A stretch of DNA of 64,000 nucleotides, from contig NZ_JACIBT010000001.1 in the NCBI RefSeq assembly GCF_014195445.1, positions 1 to 64,000 on the forward strand, in the 5' to 3' direction. Under the pieces are notes generated by a model that saw only the letters and a program-made list of their open reading frames with translations, was not told the DNA's origin and did no database searches. How positions within the stretch are numbered: the stretch's first letter is position 1; the number at the start of each line of letters is the position of its first letter. The position numbers were made by a program, and so were the translations under genes. This document shows, piece after piece, positions 51,666 to 60,042 of this stretch. This stretch comes from Garicola koreensis. Lineage in GTDB: Bacteria; Actinomycetota; Actinomycetes; Actinomycetales; Micrococcaceae.

Positions 51666-52856
51666 ATGCCGAAACACCCCACAGACCTGCTGAACATCGA
51701 GTCCCACTTCACCGCTGAGGAACTCGAGGTCAGGGACCGTACAGCTGACTTCGTCGATCGTCGGATCCGCCCGAACATCGGCACCTGGTACGAGAACGCC
51801 GTACTGCCCGTGGAGCTCATCGGCGAGATGGCCCAGCTGGGGCTGTTCGGCATGCACCTGCATGGCTACGGCTGTGCCGGTCGCAGCGCCACCGAATATG
51901 GGCTGGCCATGCAGGAGATGGAAGCAGGAGACTCCGGGCTGCGCACTGTGGTCTCAGTCCAGGGGTCCTTGGCGATGTCGGCGATCTATAAGAACGGTTC
52001 CGAGGAGCAGAAGAATCAGTGGTTGCCGAAGATGGCCGCCGGCGAGGTCATCGGGGCCTTCGGGCTGACCGAGCCTACTGCCGGGTCCGACCCCTCGTCG
52101 ATGGCCACCACTGCGCGCAGGGATGGCGATGAGTGGGTGCTCAACGGGCAGAAGCGTTGGATCGGGTTGGCCAGCATCGCCCAGATTGTCATCATCTGGG
52201 CCAAGGCGCCCACTGAAGGAGCGGACGGCGAGATCACCGAGAAGGTCCGCGGCTTCATCGTTCCCACCGACACCGCCGGCTTCACTGTCTCCGACATCGA
52301 GCAGAAGCTCTCCATGCGTGCCTCCCTGCAGTGCGACATCACCATGGAGGAAGTCCGGCTGCCAGCAGACGCCATCCTGCCGAACAACCCCGGACTGCGC
52401 GGACCCTTCGCCTGCCTGTCAGAGGCGCGCTACGGCATCGCCTGGGGTGCAATGGGCGCAGCCCGCGACTCCATTGAGGCGGCACTTGAGTACGCCTCAG
52501 CGCGCCAGCAGTTCGACCGCCCGCTCTCCGGCTACCAGCTGACGCAGAAGAAGCTCACCGATATGACGGTGGAGCTGAACAAAGGCCAGCTGATCTCTCT
52601 GCAGCTGGGCCGGGCCAAGGATGCCGGCACCCTGGAGGACCACATGATCTCGGTCGGCAAGCTCAACAACTGCCGGCAGGCCATCGAGATCTGCCGCGAA
52701 GCGCGCACCATTCTCGGCGGCAACGGCATCACCACCGACTACTCACCCTTGCGGCATGCGAATAATCTGGAGTCAGTGCGCACCTATGAAGGTACGGACG
52801 AAGTCCACACGCTGATCATCGGTCACCGACTCACCGGTGAGCCCGCATTCCGGTGA
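51666..52856 (+). CDS. Acyl-CoA dehydrogenase, glutaryl-CoA dehydrogenase-like
   Basis: A 396-residue FAD enzyme. Its opening LLNIESHFTAEELEVRDRTA and segments MEAGDSGLRTVVSVQGSLAM and AFGLTEPTAGSDPSSMATTA follow the glutaryl-CoA dehydrogenase subgroup. NGQKRWIGLASIAQIVIIWA and YEGTDEVHTLIIGHRLTGEP include the FAD contacts and the expected catalytic Glu in YEGTDEV. Glutaryl-CoA dehydrogenases make crotonyl-CoA in lysine and tryptophan catabolism, but other acyl chains cannot be excluded. GAGAGACTCAC lies before ATG 51666. An SDR gene follows after 37 bases. Confidence 0.88.
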   Translation: MPKHPTDLLNIESHFTAEELEVRDRTADFVDRRIRPNIGTWYENAVLPVELIGEMAQLGLFGMHLHGYGCAGRSATEYGLAMQEMEAGDSGLRTVVSVQGSLAMSAIYKNGSEEQKNQWLPKMAAGEVIGAFGLTEPTAGSDPSSMATTARRDGDEWVLNGQKRWIGLASIAQIVIIWAKAPTEGADGEITEKVRGFIVPTDTAGFTVSDIEQKLSMRASLQCDITMEEVRLPADAILPNNPGLRGPFACLSEARYGIAWGAMGAARDSIEAALEYASARQQFDRPLSGYQLTQKKLTDMTVELNKGQLISLQLGRAKDAGTLEDHMISVGKLNNCRQAIEICREARTILGGNGITTDYSPLRHANNLESVRTYEGTDEVHTLIIGHRLTGEPAFR

Positions 52857-52893
52857 TCAGCCCGCCACAAGGGATAGGGAACTTGAGGAGACT

Positions 52894-53667
52894 ATGGAAC
52901 TGACCCAAGCAAGTGTCATCATCACCGGCGGTGCCTCAGGGCTCGGCGCAGCCACCGCCCGCACGCTCCACGACGCCGGGGCGCACGTGGTGGTCGTGGA
53001 CCTGCCAGACGCCGAAGGGCAGGACACGCGAGCTCAGGCGGTGGCCAGCATCGGAGAGCGGGCGCACTTTCACCCCGGAGACGTCACCGACCCCCAGACT
53101 GCGGCCGAGGCGGTCGAGGCCGCCCAGAAGCTGGGGACGCTGCGGGTGATGGTCAACTGCGCCGGTGTGGCCACACCGGGCAAACTGGTGGGCCGCAGCG
53201 GCCCGCTGGACTTGGACACGTTCAACAAGGTGCTGGCGATCAACACCAGCGGCACCTTGAACTTCATGGCGCAGGCCGCGGCAGCGATGAAATCCAATGA
53301 GCTCACCGGTGAGGACCGCGGCGTGGTCATCAACACCGCCTCGGTGGCGGCCTTCGAGGGGCAGATCGGACAGATCGCCTATGCCGCATCCAAGGGGGCG
53401 GTGGCTTCAATGACCCTGCCGGCGGCCCGTGAGCTGGCCTCCAGCGCCGTTCGGGTGGTGACCATCGCACCGGGGCTGTTCCAGACGCCGATGATGGCCG
53501 GGCTGCCCGATGCGGCCCGTGAGGCGCTGCAGGCCAAGACCCTTCACCCGCCGCGGCTGGGCAATGCCGAGGACTACGCGCTGATGGTCAGTCAGGTGCT
53601 GGCCAATCCGATGCTCAACGGTGAGGTGATCCGCCTCGACGGAGCCGTGCGGCTGGAGCCCCGGTGA
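52894..53667 (+). CDS. Short-chain dehydrogenase (3-hydroxyacyl-CoA dehydrogenase type 2-like)
   Basis: An NAD(P)-dependent Rossmann enzyme of 257 residues. ASVIITGGASGLGAATARTL is the cofactor motif, VNCAGVATPGKL the NNAG-like motif, with Ser in INTASVAAFEG and YAASK the catalytic pair. The long segment GKLVGRSGPLDLDTFNKVLA and TLHPPRLGNAEDYALMVSQV resemble the type 2 (HSD17B10-like) hydroxyacyl-CoA dehydrogenases. ATG 52894 follows TTGAGGAGACT. Together with the upstream dehydrogenase it could run two steps of beta-oxidation of a short acyl-CoA. Confidence 0.88.
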   Translation: MELTQASVIITGGASGLGAATARTLHDAGAHVVVVDLPDAEGQDTRAQAVASIGERAHFHPGDVTDPQTAAEAVEAAQKLGTLRVMVNCAGVATPGKLVGRSGPLDLDTFNKVLAINTSGTLNFMAQAAAAMKSNELTGEDRGVVINTASVAAFEGQIGQIAYAASKGAVASMTLPAARELASSAVRVVTIAPGLFQTPMMAGLPDAAREALQAKTLHPPRLGNAEDYALMVSQVLANPMLNGEVIRLDGAVRLEPR

Positions 53668-54111
53668 CTTTTTCTGCTGCAGGGGCCTCGGGTAATACTT
53701 TAGTTGGGTGGGTGGTCTTCGGGTGCATGGAGATGGATAACTGCACCTCCGGTTTTGTGGTGCAGAACGCCATCACGGGCGGACTGTACGTGTAGGGTCC
53801 GGCGGAAAGTGGTACTTGGCACATGGGAGGGGTCCAGGCGTTGTTAGCTCCCGTCACCGGACAAGTCACCGGACCACCTATACGGACACCCCCTGCCCAC
53901 GTGATTTCAAGGCTGCTGGTCAGCGGCGGGTGTGTTCGGTGGGGGTCCTTGAACGGCCGCAGGGGAAATCCTAAAGTTATCGCCGATCATCGCCTCGTTC
54001 ACTCCGGTGGTCTTCCTGTCGCCTGCGGAACATACGGATTGGGGGTATCTGCCGAAGGCCTTGCCGGCGTGCACTTTCTGGTAGCTACGCGACGATTCGG
54101 TGATGAAGCAG
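53668..54111. other. Gene-poor stretch, nothing recognised
   Basis: About 440 bases without a convincing gene. Short open frames on both strands lack ribosome sites and known motifs. It begins the decayed accessory region that continues to 57855. Base composition is less GC-biased than in the flanking core genes. Confidence 0.5.
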
Positions 54112-54525
54112 TCAGGAACACTCCAGGTCCGCGTAGGTCTCGATGATGCGGGTCGGGGCATCTGGGAAACCAGCCTCGTCCAGCCCGGAACGCACTTTCT
54201 CCCTCACTGTCTCGATATAGGCGTAGCCTTCCAGCTTTTTGGCAGGAATCTCCTGGTGGCGGGACTGGGCATTGAGCAGTGTTTCCTCCCACTCCGCGAT
54301 GTCCGTGGCAGAAACCGTCGACTCGCGCAGCGCACGTTCCGCCGCAGCCGATGCCTCGCCGGAAACATCTTGGACGAGCGGTTCGAGCCACCACTGGGCA
54401 GTGCACTCTCCTCCGTCAACCGGAAAAGTCTCCACGCGATCCGGTTCGCCGCGTGCGGAGCCGCAACCCGTCAGAGCCACGACCCATGCCAAGGAAAGTG
54501 CCAGGAATAACCTGTTCTCCGCCAT
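54112..54525 (-). CDS. Putative secreted lipoprotein
   Basis: A 137-residue protein with a signal peptide and lipobox: AENRLFLALSLAWVVALTGC, where the Cys at residue 21 would be lipidated. The mature part is hydrophilic and helical (DVSGEASAAAERALRESTVS and EWEETLLNAQSRHQEIPAKK), with a second pair of cysteines in GGECTAQWW and ADLECS that could form a disulfide. No known domain is recognised. It is isolated in a decayed region but shows no frameshift, so it may be active. Confidence 0.6.
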   Translation of the reverse strand: MAENRLFLALSLAWVVALTGCGSARGEPDRVETFPVDGGECTAQWWLEPLVQDVSGEASAAAERALRESTVSATDIAEWEETLLNAQSRHQEIPAKKLEGYAYIETVREKVRSGLDEAGFPDAPTRIIETYADLECS

Positions 54526-54763
54526 GGCCTCACCGTACTACCGTGTACTTTTACACTCGGCGCAGCCAGGCGAGGGTCGGTTAGTTGTCATGCCTCATGT
54601 ATCGGGATGAATGCTGGTCGCGTCTGGCTGGCACCCATTGAAGTGGTGTGGCTTGCGCGACGGCGCACGGTCACCTCAATTCACAGCGTGCCGCAAGAGG
54701 ATCGACTAACGGGGCAAAGGTGGTGTGGAAGACCATGCGTCGATTTCAGCCGAGGTGGCGGAG

Positions 54764-55451
54764 CTAACGTTCAGGTTCCTCAAGGAAAAGCCGCCAGTTT
54801 TGTACGAGGTTGAGGTCATCGTAGGAAGCCTCTCGGATGCCCCAGGGGCCGACCTCGAGTAGGTCAGCCTCAGGAAATGTCGCCAGAATCGGTGAGTGCG
54901 TTGAGAGCACAACCTGCGATCCTTGCGCCTGGAGCTGGCGTAGCAGGGCAATCAGGGTCAGACAGTCTGAAAAGGACAGTGCCGACTCTGGCTCATCCAG
55001 AATCCAGAGACCGTGAATGCCCGATCGTGAACTTAGGAAGTCCAAGAACGCTTCACCATGACTGTGTTCATGCAGATTGGTCGGGCCGATCGTCTCTAGA
55101 TAACTGAAGTGGCCATGCAGAGTCTCTGCCCGCAGAAAGACCCCCGCTTGGAGGCGCCTGGGCCACGTATCAGTTGAAGATGGTCGGCGAGGCCCGATTC
55201 CATTGGACGGGTTTCATGCATTGCGTTATGGGCGCCCCCCTCGGGATTGAGACCGAAAGCTGCGGCCAGCACTTCGACCACCGTTGATTTCCCCATCCCG
55301 TTGTCCCCGACGAGAACGGTGATGGGGCCAAGATCCAGACCAGCGTCGAGGATCTACTGTATCGGCGCGAGCGTGGCCGGCCAACTGCCCGATCTAAGGG
55401 AGCCGCTGGGTGCTCTTCGAGCCGTCCAACCGGCAACATGCTCGTGGCCAC
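54764..55451 (-). pseudogene. AAA-family ATPase pseudogene with several lesions
   Basis: Joining three reverse frames rebuilds a small ABC-like AAA ATPase. Segment one (start 55451) reads LPVGRLEEHPAAPLDR. Segment two has TVLVGDNGMGKSTVVEVLAA (Walker A) but carries a TAG at 55354-55356 where Gln is expected. Segment three holds LHGHFSYLE, GLWILDEPESALSFSD (Walker B) and VVLSTHSPILATFPEADL. A missing base in a C-run near 55141-55145 breaks frames two and three, and another shift near 55388 breaks one and two. With at least three lesions it is a true pseudogene rather than one sequencing error. Confidence 0.8.
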
Positions 55452-55560
55452 CAGGCGCCTAGCCTCTCAGGCTGCCCCAGCCGCCGATCGGTTATCGGTC
55501 AGTCGGTGATTCAAGCCAGCATTGCACTAACTGCAACGATGCCAACAGTGCACGGCGAGG

Positions 55561-55824
55561 TTAGTACACTTTGCGGCGGTGGCCGACCCGGAGCGCTAGT
55601 ACAGTCAGGGTCTCGTCAGTGATCTGGGCGAGAATACGATAATCTCCGACGCGGTAACGCCACACGCCGGCGTGGTTGGCGGTCAGCCGTTTACCGCGTT
55701 GTCGCGGATCATCGAGCTGTTCGATTGCTTCGAGGTAGGCTATCACGCGACGTTGGACAGCACGGTCGAGCTTCCTATAGTCACGATCAAAATCTTCGGT
55801 AGTCTCAACCTGCCATTGCGACAT
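55561..55824 (-). CDS. relE: RelE/ParE-family toxin
   Basis: An 87-residue toxin of the RelE superfamily. The opening WQVETTEDFDRDYRKLDRAV, the central QRGKRLTANHAGVWRYRVGD and the ending YRILAQITDETLTVLALRVG then HRRKVY follow the family pattern closely. The C-terminal GHRRxVY carries the basic catalytic residues of mRNA-cleaving members. The start ATG overlaps the antitoxin stop by one base (TGATG). It looks intact despite lying in a decayed region, so it may stabilise this stretch. Confidence 0.87.
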   Translation of the reverse strand: MSQWQVETTEDFDRDYRKLDRAVQRRVIAYLEAIEQLDDPRQRGKRLTANHAGVWRYRVGDYRILAQITDETLTVLALRVGHRRKVY

Positions 55825-56045
55825 CAGTGCTGCGTTGCCGCCTTCAGCTGGCTCAACGGCCTACTACGACGGCCGCCTTTCTCGAAAGCATCGATGGCAG
55901 CATCGGCATCAAATGCATCCTCGAGCTCTGCCAAATACTCATGAAGCGCAGTTCGTACATAAAAACTCTTGGAACGTCCGGTGCGCTGGGCAAGATCATC
56001 TAGACGTGTTTCTTCATCGGGAGTGAGTCGGATCGAGATAGTCAT
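55824..56045 (-). CDS. relB: Ribbon-helix-helix antitoxin paired with RelE
   Basis: A 73-residue protein starting TISIRLTPDEETRLDDLAQR and continuing TGRSKSFYVRTALHEYL, a MetJ/Arc-type DNA-binding fold as in DinJ/RelB-like antitoxins. The C-terminal part is acidic then basic (DAFDADAAIDAFEKGGRR). ATG 56045 has AAGGG nine bases upstream. A longer frame to 56129 lacks support. It precedes and is coupled to the toxin, the normal order for these modules. Confidence 0.83.
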   Translation of the reverse strand: MTISIRLTPDEETRLDDLAQRTGRSKSFYVRTALHEYLAELEDAFDADAAIDAFEKGGRRSRPLSQLKAATQH

Positions 56046-56272
56046 CGGGCACCCTTCTAATCGTCGTAAGACAAGTTTACACCCATTGCCACTTGAGGCA
56101 CCAGGCGGTTTGTACCGTGCTGTGCCCATTTGGGATGGCGCGGCGGATGAGGGGATCTCTGCAAATCAGACCGCTGCTTCCGGTTTATCGGGGCTTAGAT
56201 GCGGCGGACGTTTTGTGCTTGGCCGGACATGTACAGGGCAAGGAAACATTCCCGATCGTCAGAGAGCGCAGC

Positions 56273-56629
56273 ATGGCTTGGCCCCCAGAAACCAATCATC
56301 AGCAGGACGATGCCGATACTTCCCTTGAGGGACGACTAACCCGTTCCGCCCCCTCTGGTACAACGGCTACACACGAACTTGAGGAGGAAGTGATTCGTCT
56401 GGCTGCTCGGACCCGTCAGGAGGCAAGCGGGCGACGTCGTACTGGACGTCTACGTTTATCACGAGGGGCGGCTGTCGGGTTGGCCGCTTGTGTGCTACTT
56501 GGCGGCGGTGCTGCTGCGGTGGCCGTGGTGGAACTGCGCAGTTACTGGTCAGACCGAGATACCGAGCCCCACGCAAGCTACAGTTTCGAACTGCCCAGCG
56601 GTGCCGAATGTGAAGTGGAGAGCACATGA
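56273..56629 (+). CDS. Truncated membrane protein, function unknown
   Basis: Starting at ATG 56273, 118 residues: an acidic segment (MAWPPETNHQQDDADTSLEG), HELEEEVIRLAARTRQEAS, a basic stretch, one transmembrane helix (GLAACVLLGGGAAAVAVVEL) and a short outer part ending SYSFELPSGAECEVEST. The layout resembles Micrococcaceae proteins encoded beside extracytoplasmic sigma factors, whose outer domain is longer, so this copy may be truncated (inference). No sigma-factor gene is present here. Confidence 0.45.
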   Translation: MAWPPETNHQQDDADTSLEGRLTRSAPSGTTATHELEEEVIRLAARTRQEASGRRRTGRLRLSRGAAVGLAACVLLGGGAAAVAVVELRSYWSDRDTEPHASYSFELPSGAECEVEST

Positions 56630-56964
56630 CGCACTGACAGTTTAAACAAGGCGACGATGAATCACTGTTCCACTGGTGTTTGAGACACCTGAGGAGGCCG
56701 CGTATGAGCTACTAGACCGAAGGGGCTCTGTCCGGCGGGCTCATTGTGTTGCTCATGGGCGCTCGGCCCACACGCCAGTGATTCTGAAGTGTCCAAGCAT
56801 GGGTTTCGACTGACGCGTAATCACCTGGATATACACAAGTCTCGCGACCTCCTCGAACCCGCCACGTGCTCTCCTGACCACCACCGGCGTCCCGCTGAGG
56901 GGTCCCTCCCCGGACGCACGAGGGCTGAGGTATGAACGCACTGCTAAGCGGTGCGCGCCGTCGC

Positions 56965-56989
56965 CATACCATGCTGGTATGATATCGGT
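56965..56989 (+). promoter_or_regulatory. mazEF-type operator and leaderless -10
   Basis: CATACC (56965-56970), five bases, GGTATG (56976-56981) form an inverted repeat, and a third half-site GGTATG (56987-56992) covers the start codon. TATGAT (56978-56983) lies six bases before ATG 56990, so the operator sits on the -10 box. This is nearly the same design as the vapBC operator. Confidence 0.6.
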
Positions 56990-57235
56990 ATGTCCGTGCA
57001 GATGACGATTCGAATTGACGACGACCTGGCCGCCTTTATCGACCAGGCCACCAAGGTTGGCGAGGGTAGTCGCGCCGACGTGATCAACCGCGCGATCAAG
57101 AGGGAAGTTCGGCGACGCGCGGCCCAACGGGACGCGCAGATATACGCCTCTGACGCTGACCCCGATCTGGAGACCGACGCCTATGCGGCATGGGCCGCGA
57201 AAAATGCCAACAAGGTGTGGTCGGAACTCGACTGA
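56990..57235 (+). CDS. mazE: Ribbon-helix-helix antitoxin of a MazF/PemK-type pair
   Basis: An 81-residue protein: VQMTIRIDDDLAAFIDQATK then SRADVINRAIKREVRRRAAQ gives a strand-helix-helix DNA-binding fold. The acidic C-terminal tail (YASDADPDLETDAYAAWAAK) is typical for toxin neutralisation. ATG 56990 is placed six bases after TATGAT. It shares one base with the toxin start (TGATG at 57233-57237), so the two are coupled. The preceding region shows no other gene on this strand. Confidence 0.83.
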   Translation: MSVQMTIRIDDDLAAFIDQATKVGEGSRADVINRAIKREVRRRAAQRDAQIYASDADPDLETDAYAAWAAKNANKVWSELD

Positions 57236-57537
57236 TGCATCCGATCTGGCTGGCTCAACTCGACAAGACCCGCCCGGTGTTGGTGCTCACCCGCGAAGAG
57301 GTGAGGGCCGCACGCGACCTGGTCACGGTCGCACCGATCACCAGCACAGTGCGAGGTTTGAGCAGCGAAGTGGTCGTTGGGCGACGCAACGGACTTGACC
57401 ACGAGTCTGTGGTCAACCTGGACTCTATCGCCACAGTTCCACGGAAGGTATTGGTGCGCCCCCTCGGCGGGCTTCTGGAGGAACAAGAGTATGACTTAAC
57501 AAGAGCGTTCCAGGAAGCATTTGACCTGGCAGACTGA
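57235..57537 (+). CDS. mazF: MazF/PemK-family endoribonuclease toxin
   Basis: A 100-residue toxin that cuts mRNA at short motifs. IWLAQLDKTRPVLVLTREEV is the usual opening (W-x-A-x-L-D-x-x-R-P-V). VTVAPITSTVRGLSSEVVVG and DHESVVNLDSIATVPRKVLV carry the catalytic Arg/Thr-Ser region (P-I-T-S-T) and the conserved N-L-D. All expected parts are present, with normal length. It ends 318 bases before glpX, in an interval without a gene. Confidence 0.87.
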   Translation: MHPIWLAQLDKTRPVLVLTREEVRAARDLVTVAPITSTVRGLSSEVVVGRRNGLDHESVVNLDSIATVPRKVLVRPLGGLLEEQEYDLTRAFQEAFDLAD

Positions 57538-57855
57538 CAGGCAAACATCGAGAATGAGGCCCCCTCAAGGCGACTGCGCTGCTGGGGTGCAATTCTGGCG
57601 ATCGCATATGCCCAGGCGCATCGGGAATGGGTGCGGGGCGGGCTCAAACACGGCCTGGGCCTGGTTCCCTTCGAAGGGCGCGCCTGAATCGGATGGCACC
57701 ATCATCTCACCCTGGTCACCGCCGCTCACCTGTTGCCCCTACTGCCAACGCGCCGGACCAACCTCACAAAATACTACCGGCCGGCCGGCACAGATATGCT
57801 GAGGGTCAAAGCCGATACGACGCTCAGCTGAAGAACCCGGACCCAAAGGTGGATC
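57538..57855. other. Intergenic region upstream of glpX
   Basis: No complete gene is seen. A 30-codon plus-strand tail (LAIAYAQAHREWVRGGLKHG then LGLVPFEGRA, stop near 57688) looks like the C-terminus of a lost protein. TATGCT near 57796 is a possible -10 for glpX, giving a leader of about 50 bases. Confidence 0.35.
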
Positions 57856-58902
57856 ATGCCGACTGCAGACAACGCACACCACGACGACGACCAGGACTTC
57901 TCGCAGCTGAACCCGCGGCTGGCGGTGGGCGACTCCGAACCGGACCGCAACCTCGCCCTGGAGCTGGTGCGTGTCACCGAGGCCGCAGCCATCGCTGGCG
58001 GCGCCTGGGTCGGCAAGGGAGACAAGAACGGAGCCGACGGAGCGGCTGTGGATGCGATGCGTTCGCTGCTGGACACGGTGAACCTCAACGGCGTCGTCGT
58101 CATCGGTGAAGGCGAGAAGGACGAAGCCCCGATGCTCTTCAACGGGGAGCGGGTCGGCAACGGCGCGGGCCCTGAGGCCGACGTCGCCGTGGACCCGATC
58201 GACGGCACCCGGCTGACGGCACTGGGCTACAACAATGCGCTCAGCGTGCTGGCGGTCGCCGAGCGCAGCTCCATGCTGGACCCCTCGGCGGTGTTCTACA
58301 TGGAGAAGCTGGTCACCGGCCCCGAGGCCGCCGATGTGGTCGACCTGCGGCTGTCGGTGAAGGAGAACCTGCAGCTGATCGCCAAGGCCACCCACAAGAG
58401 CATCGACCAGCTCAACGTCTGCGTGCTGGACCGGCCGCGGCACAACCAGCTGGTCGAGGAGATCCGCGAGGCCGGTGCCCGGACCCGGTTCATCATGGAC
58501 GGCGACGTCGCCGGCGCGATCGCAGCAGCCAGTGAGGGCTCCGACGTCGATGTGCTCATGGGAACCGGAGGCACCCCGGAGGGCATCGTGACCGCGTGTG
58601 CGATCCGGGCCATCGGTGGGGTGATCCAGGGCCGGCTGGCCCCGATCGACGACGAGGAGAAGCAGCGGGCCATCGACGCCGGACACGACGTGACCCAGAT
58701 TCTGCGCACCGAAGACATGGTCACCAGCGACAACTGCTACTTCGCCGCCACTGGGATCACCGACGGCGACCTGCTGCGCGGGGTGCGGTACCGCGGCGAC
58801 CGAGTATGGACCCAGTCGATGGTGACCCGGTCCAAGTCCGGCACCGTGCGCATGGTCGAAGCCGAGCACCGCCACCGCAAATGGGAGACCTACACTGGGT
58901 AG
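57856..58902 (+). CDS. glpX: Fructose-1,6-bisphosphatase, class II
   Basis: The gluconeogenic phosphatase of the GlpX type, the only FBPase in most actinobacteria. In 348 residues, [40 protein letters not shown] and [20 protein letters not shown] carry the metal-binding acidic residues. [20 protein letters not shown] near residue 235 binds substrate. The ATG 57856 start gives a polar N-terminus of about 30 residues before the domain. In related genomes DUF4245 is adjacent. Here the pair is separated by about 7.3 kb. Confidence 0.95.
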   Translation: MPTADNAHHDDDQDFSQLNPRLAVGDSEPDRNLALELVRVTEAAAIAGGAWVGKGDKNGADGAAVDAMRSLLDTVNLNGVVVIGEGEKDEAPMLFNGERVGNGAGPEADVAVDPIDGTRLTALGYNNALSVLAVAERSSMLDPSAVFYMEKLVTGPEAADVVDLRLSVKENLQLIAKATHKSIDQLNVCVLDRPRHNQLVEEIREAGARTRFIMDGDVAGAIAAASEGSDVDVLMGTGGTPEGIVTACAIRAIGGVIQGRLAPIDDEEKQRAIDAGHDVTQILRTEDMVTSDNCYFAATGITDGDLLRGVRYRGDRVWTQSMVTRSKSGTVRMVEAEHRHRKWETYTG

Positions 58903-58998
58903 GACGCGTGCTGGGTAGGGCACGCACGTGAACCCAGCCCTGCGGGGAGCGCCGGCCAGGTGGGAGGGAACAGCCAGGTGAAAGAAGGCAGCGACGCG

Positions 58999-59256
58999 AT
59001 GACTGACCGCGACCAGGTCCTTGTGTACGGAGCCGACTGGTGCCGCGACTTTCGCCGCACCAGGCAGCAGCTCACCGAGCTGGACGTTGACTTCGACTGC
59101 ATCGACACTGACGCCGATGCGCAGGCTGCCCAGCGGGCCCAGCAGATCTCGGACAGCACGAAAATCCCGGTAGTGGTCTACCCCGACGGCGGGCATCAGG
59201 TCGAGCCCAGCAACGATGAGGTCGAGGAGAAGCTGCGCGGGCTGTCGATCATCTGA
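58999..59256 (+). CDS. Glutaredoxin-like protein with a single active-site Cys
   Basis: A thioredoxin-fold protein of 85 residues (92 if GTG 58978, which has the better ribosome site GGGAGGGA, is used). QVLVYGADWCRDFRRTRQQL is the active-site region. The second Cys of the usual C-x-x-C is replaced by Phe, giving WCRDF. TKIPVVVYPDGGHQVEPSND supplies the cis-proline (IPVVV). This fits a monothiol glutaredoxin or a mycoredoxin-like partner of mycothiol. It follows glpX after about 75-95 bases and overlaps the end of the convergent YqeB-like gene by 8 bases. Confidence 0.82.
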   Translation: MTDRDQVLVYGADWCRDFRRTRQQLTELDVDFDCIDTDADAQAAQRAQQISDSTKIPVVVYPDGGHQVEPSNDEVEEKLRGLSII

Positions 59257-59926
59257 GCCGATACTGCTGCCGCTTATCGCGGAGGCGGACGACCACTCCG
59301 CGGGCGGCCAGCTCATCGCGGCGGGCCTGTGCCTCTCCGGTTCTGTTGTCGGCAAGCGCTCGGCTGCGGGCCCGCAGAAGCTGGTGCACTGGTTCGGCCA
59401 AGTCTGGGCTGCGGTCCACCCAGTCGCAGAAGTCGCCCTCGCGCGGATCCTGCGCACCGACCCAGGGATACCCGAAGCCGTTCAGCGCTTCGGAGAGCCT
59501 GCCGGCGAGACTGTTGTCGGACGCAGTGCGTGAGAGCTCCATCGAATCGCCGTCGACCAGCACCAGTTCGTCCTTGTCCAGAAAAATCTCGGCGATCTCC
59601 TCCCGACCAAAGACCGCTGCGGAGTCCCCGCTCTCCACCCGCACAGCCTGAGGATCGATCACCACGCGGCCGACCTCGTCATTCCAGATGGAGAAGACGA
59701 TCCATCCCACCACCGCACCGGCGATCGTCAGCAGCGGTGCCGACCAGATGAGTGGAAGCTGATCGATGAGGCGCAGCGGCGCCGGTGCGGTGTCGATCCG
59801 ATCCAGCAGCCAGGAGACCACCGGCCCCACCAACAGCGCGACGACGAGCCCGATGCCGGCCCCGACCGCAGCGAAGGCCGGGGCGAGCTTGGAATCGACC
59901 GTCACCGTGATACTCGACTCGGACAT
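59249..59926 (-). CDS. YqeB-like membrane protein
   Basis: A 225-residue protein. Two transmembrane helices lie near residues 14-40 (FAAVGAGIGLVVALLVGPVV) and 58-80 (LIWSAPLLTIAGAVVGWIVF). A cytoplasmic PH-like region follows, with AVRVESGDSAAVFGREEIAE and LDKDELVLVDGDSMELSR. The C-terminal helical part ends RRDELAARGVVVRLRDKRQQ. The pattern matches YqeB-type proteins of unknown role. ATG 59926 follows AGGAG nine bases upstream. It is divergent from a TetR gene 116 bases away. Confidence 0.78.
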   Translation of the reverse strand: MSESSITVTVDSKLAPAFAAVGAGIGLVVALLVGPVVSWLLDRIDTAPAPLRLIDQLPLIWSAPLLTIAGAVVGWIVFSIWNDEVGRVVIDPQAVRVESGDSAAVFGREEIAEIFLDKDELVLVDGDSMELSRTASDNSLAGRLSEALNGFGYPWVGAQDPREGDFCDWVDRSPDLAEPVHQLLRARSRALADNRTGEAQARRDELAARGVVVRLRDKRQQYRLR

Positions 59927-60006
59927 CGTGGCGGGCTCCTTCAATCTGTCGTGGCCTCGACGGCGGCGGATTGCGTCGATGGGGCAGAGACATAGTACCC
60001 TAAAAC

Positions 60007-60016
60007 CGAGCGCTCG
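60007..60016. promoter_or_regulatory. Palindrome between the YqeB-like and TetR genes
   Basis: CGAGCGCTCG is a perfect 10-base palindrome, 26 bases before the TetR start and about 80 bases from the YqeB-like start. It is a candidate autoregulatory site for the TetR protein. Confidence 0.4.
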
Positions 60017-60042
60017 ATCTATTAATTGGGGGAGGGGATTCT

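Noticed and set aside
53668-54111. Insertion-sequence remnant
   Set aside because: Neither strand gives a recognisable transposase motif or clear terminal inverted repeats, so no such claim is made.
57739-59457. 572-codon minus-strand open frame across glpX
   Set aside because: It is fully antisense to the conserved glpX and redoxin genes, with no motif and no ribosome site.
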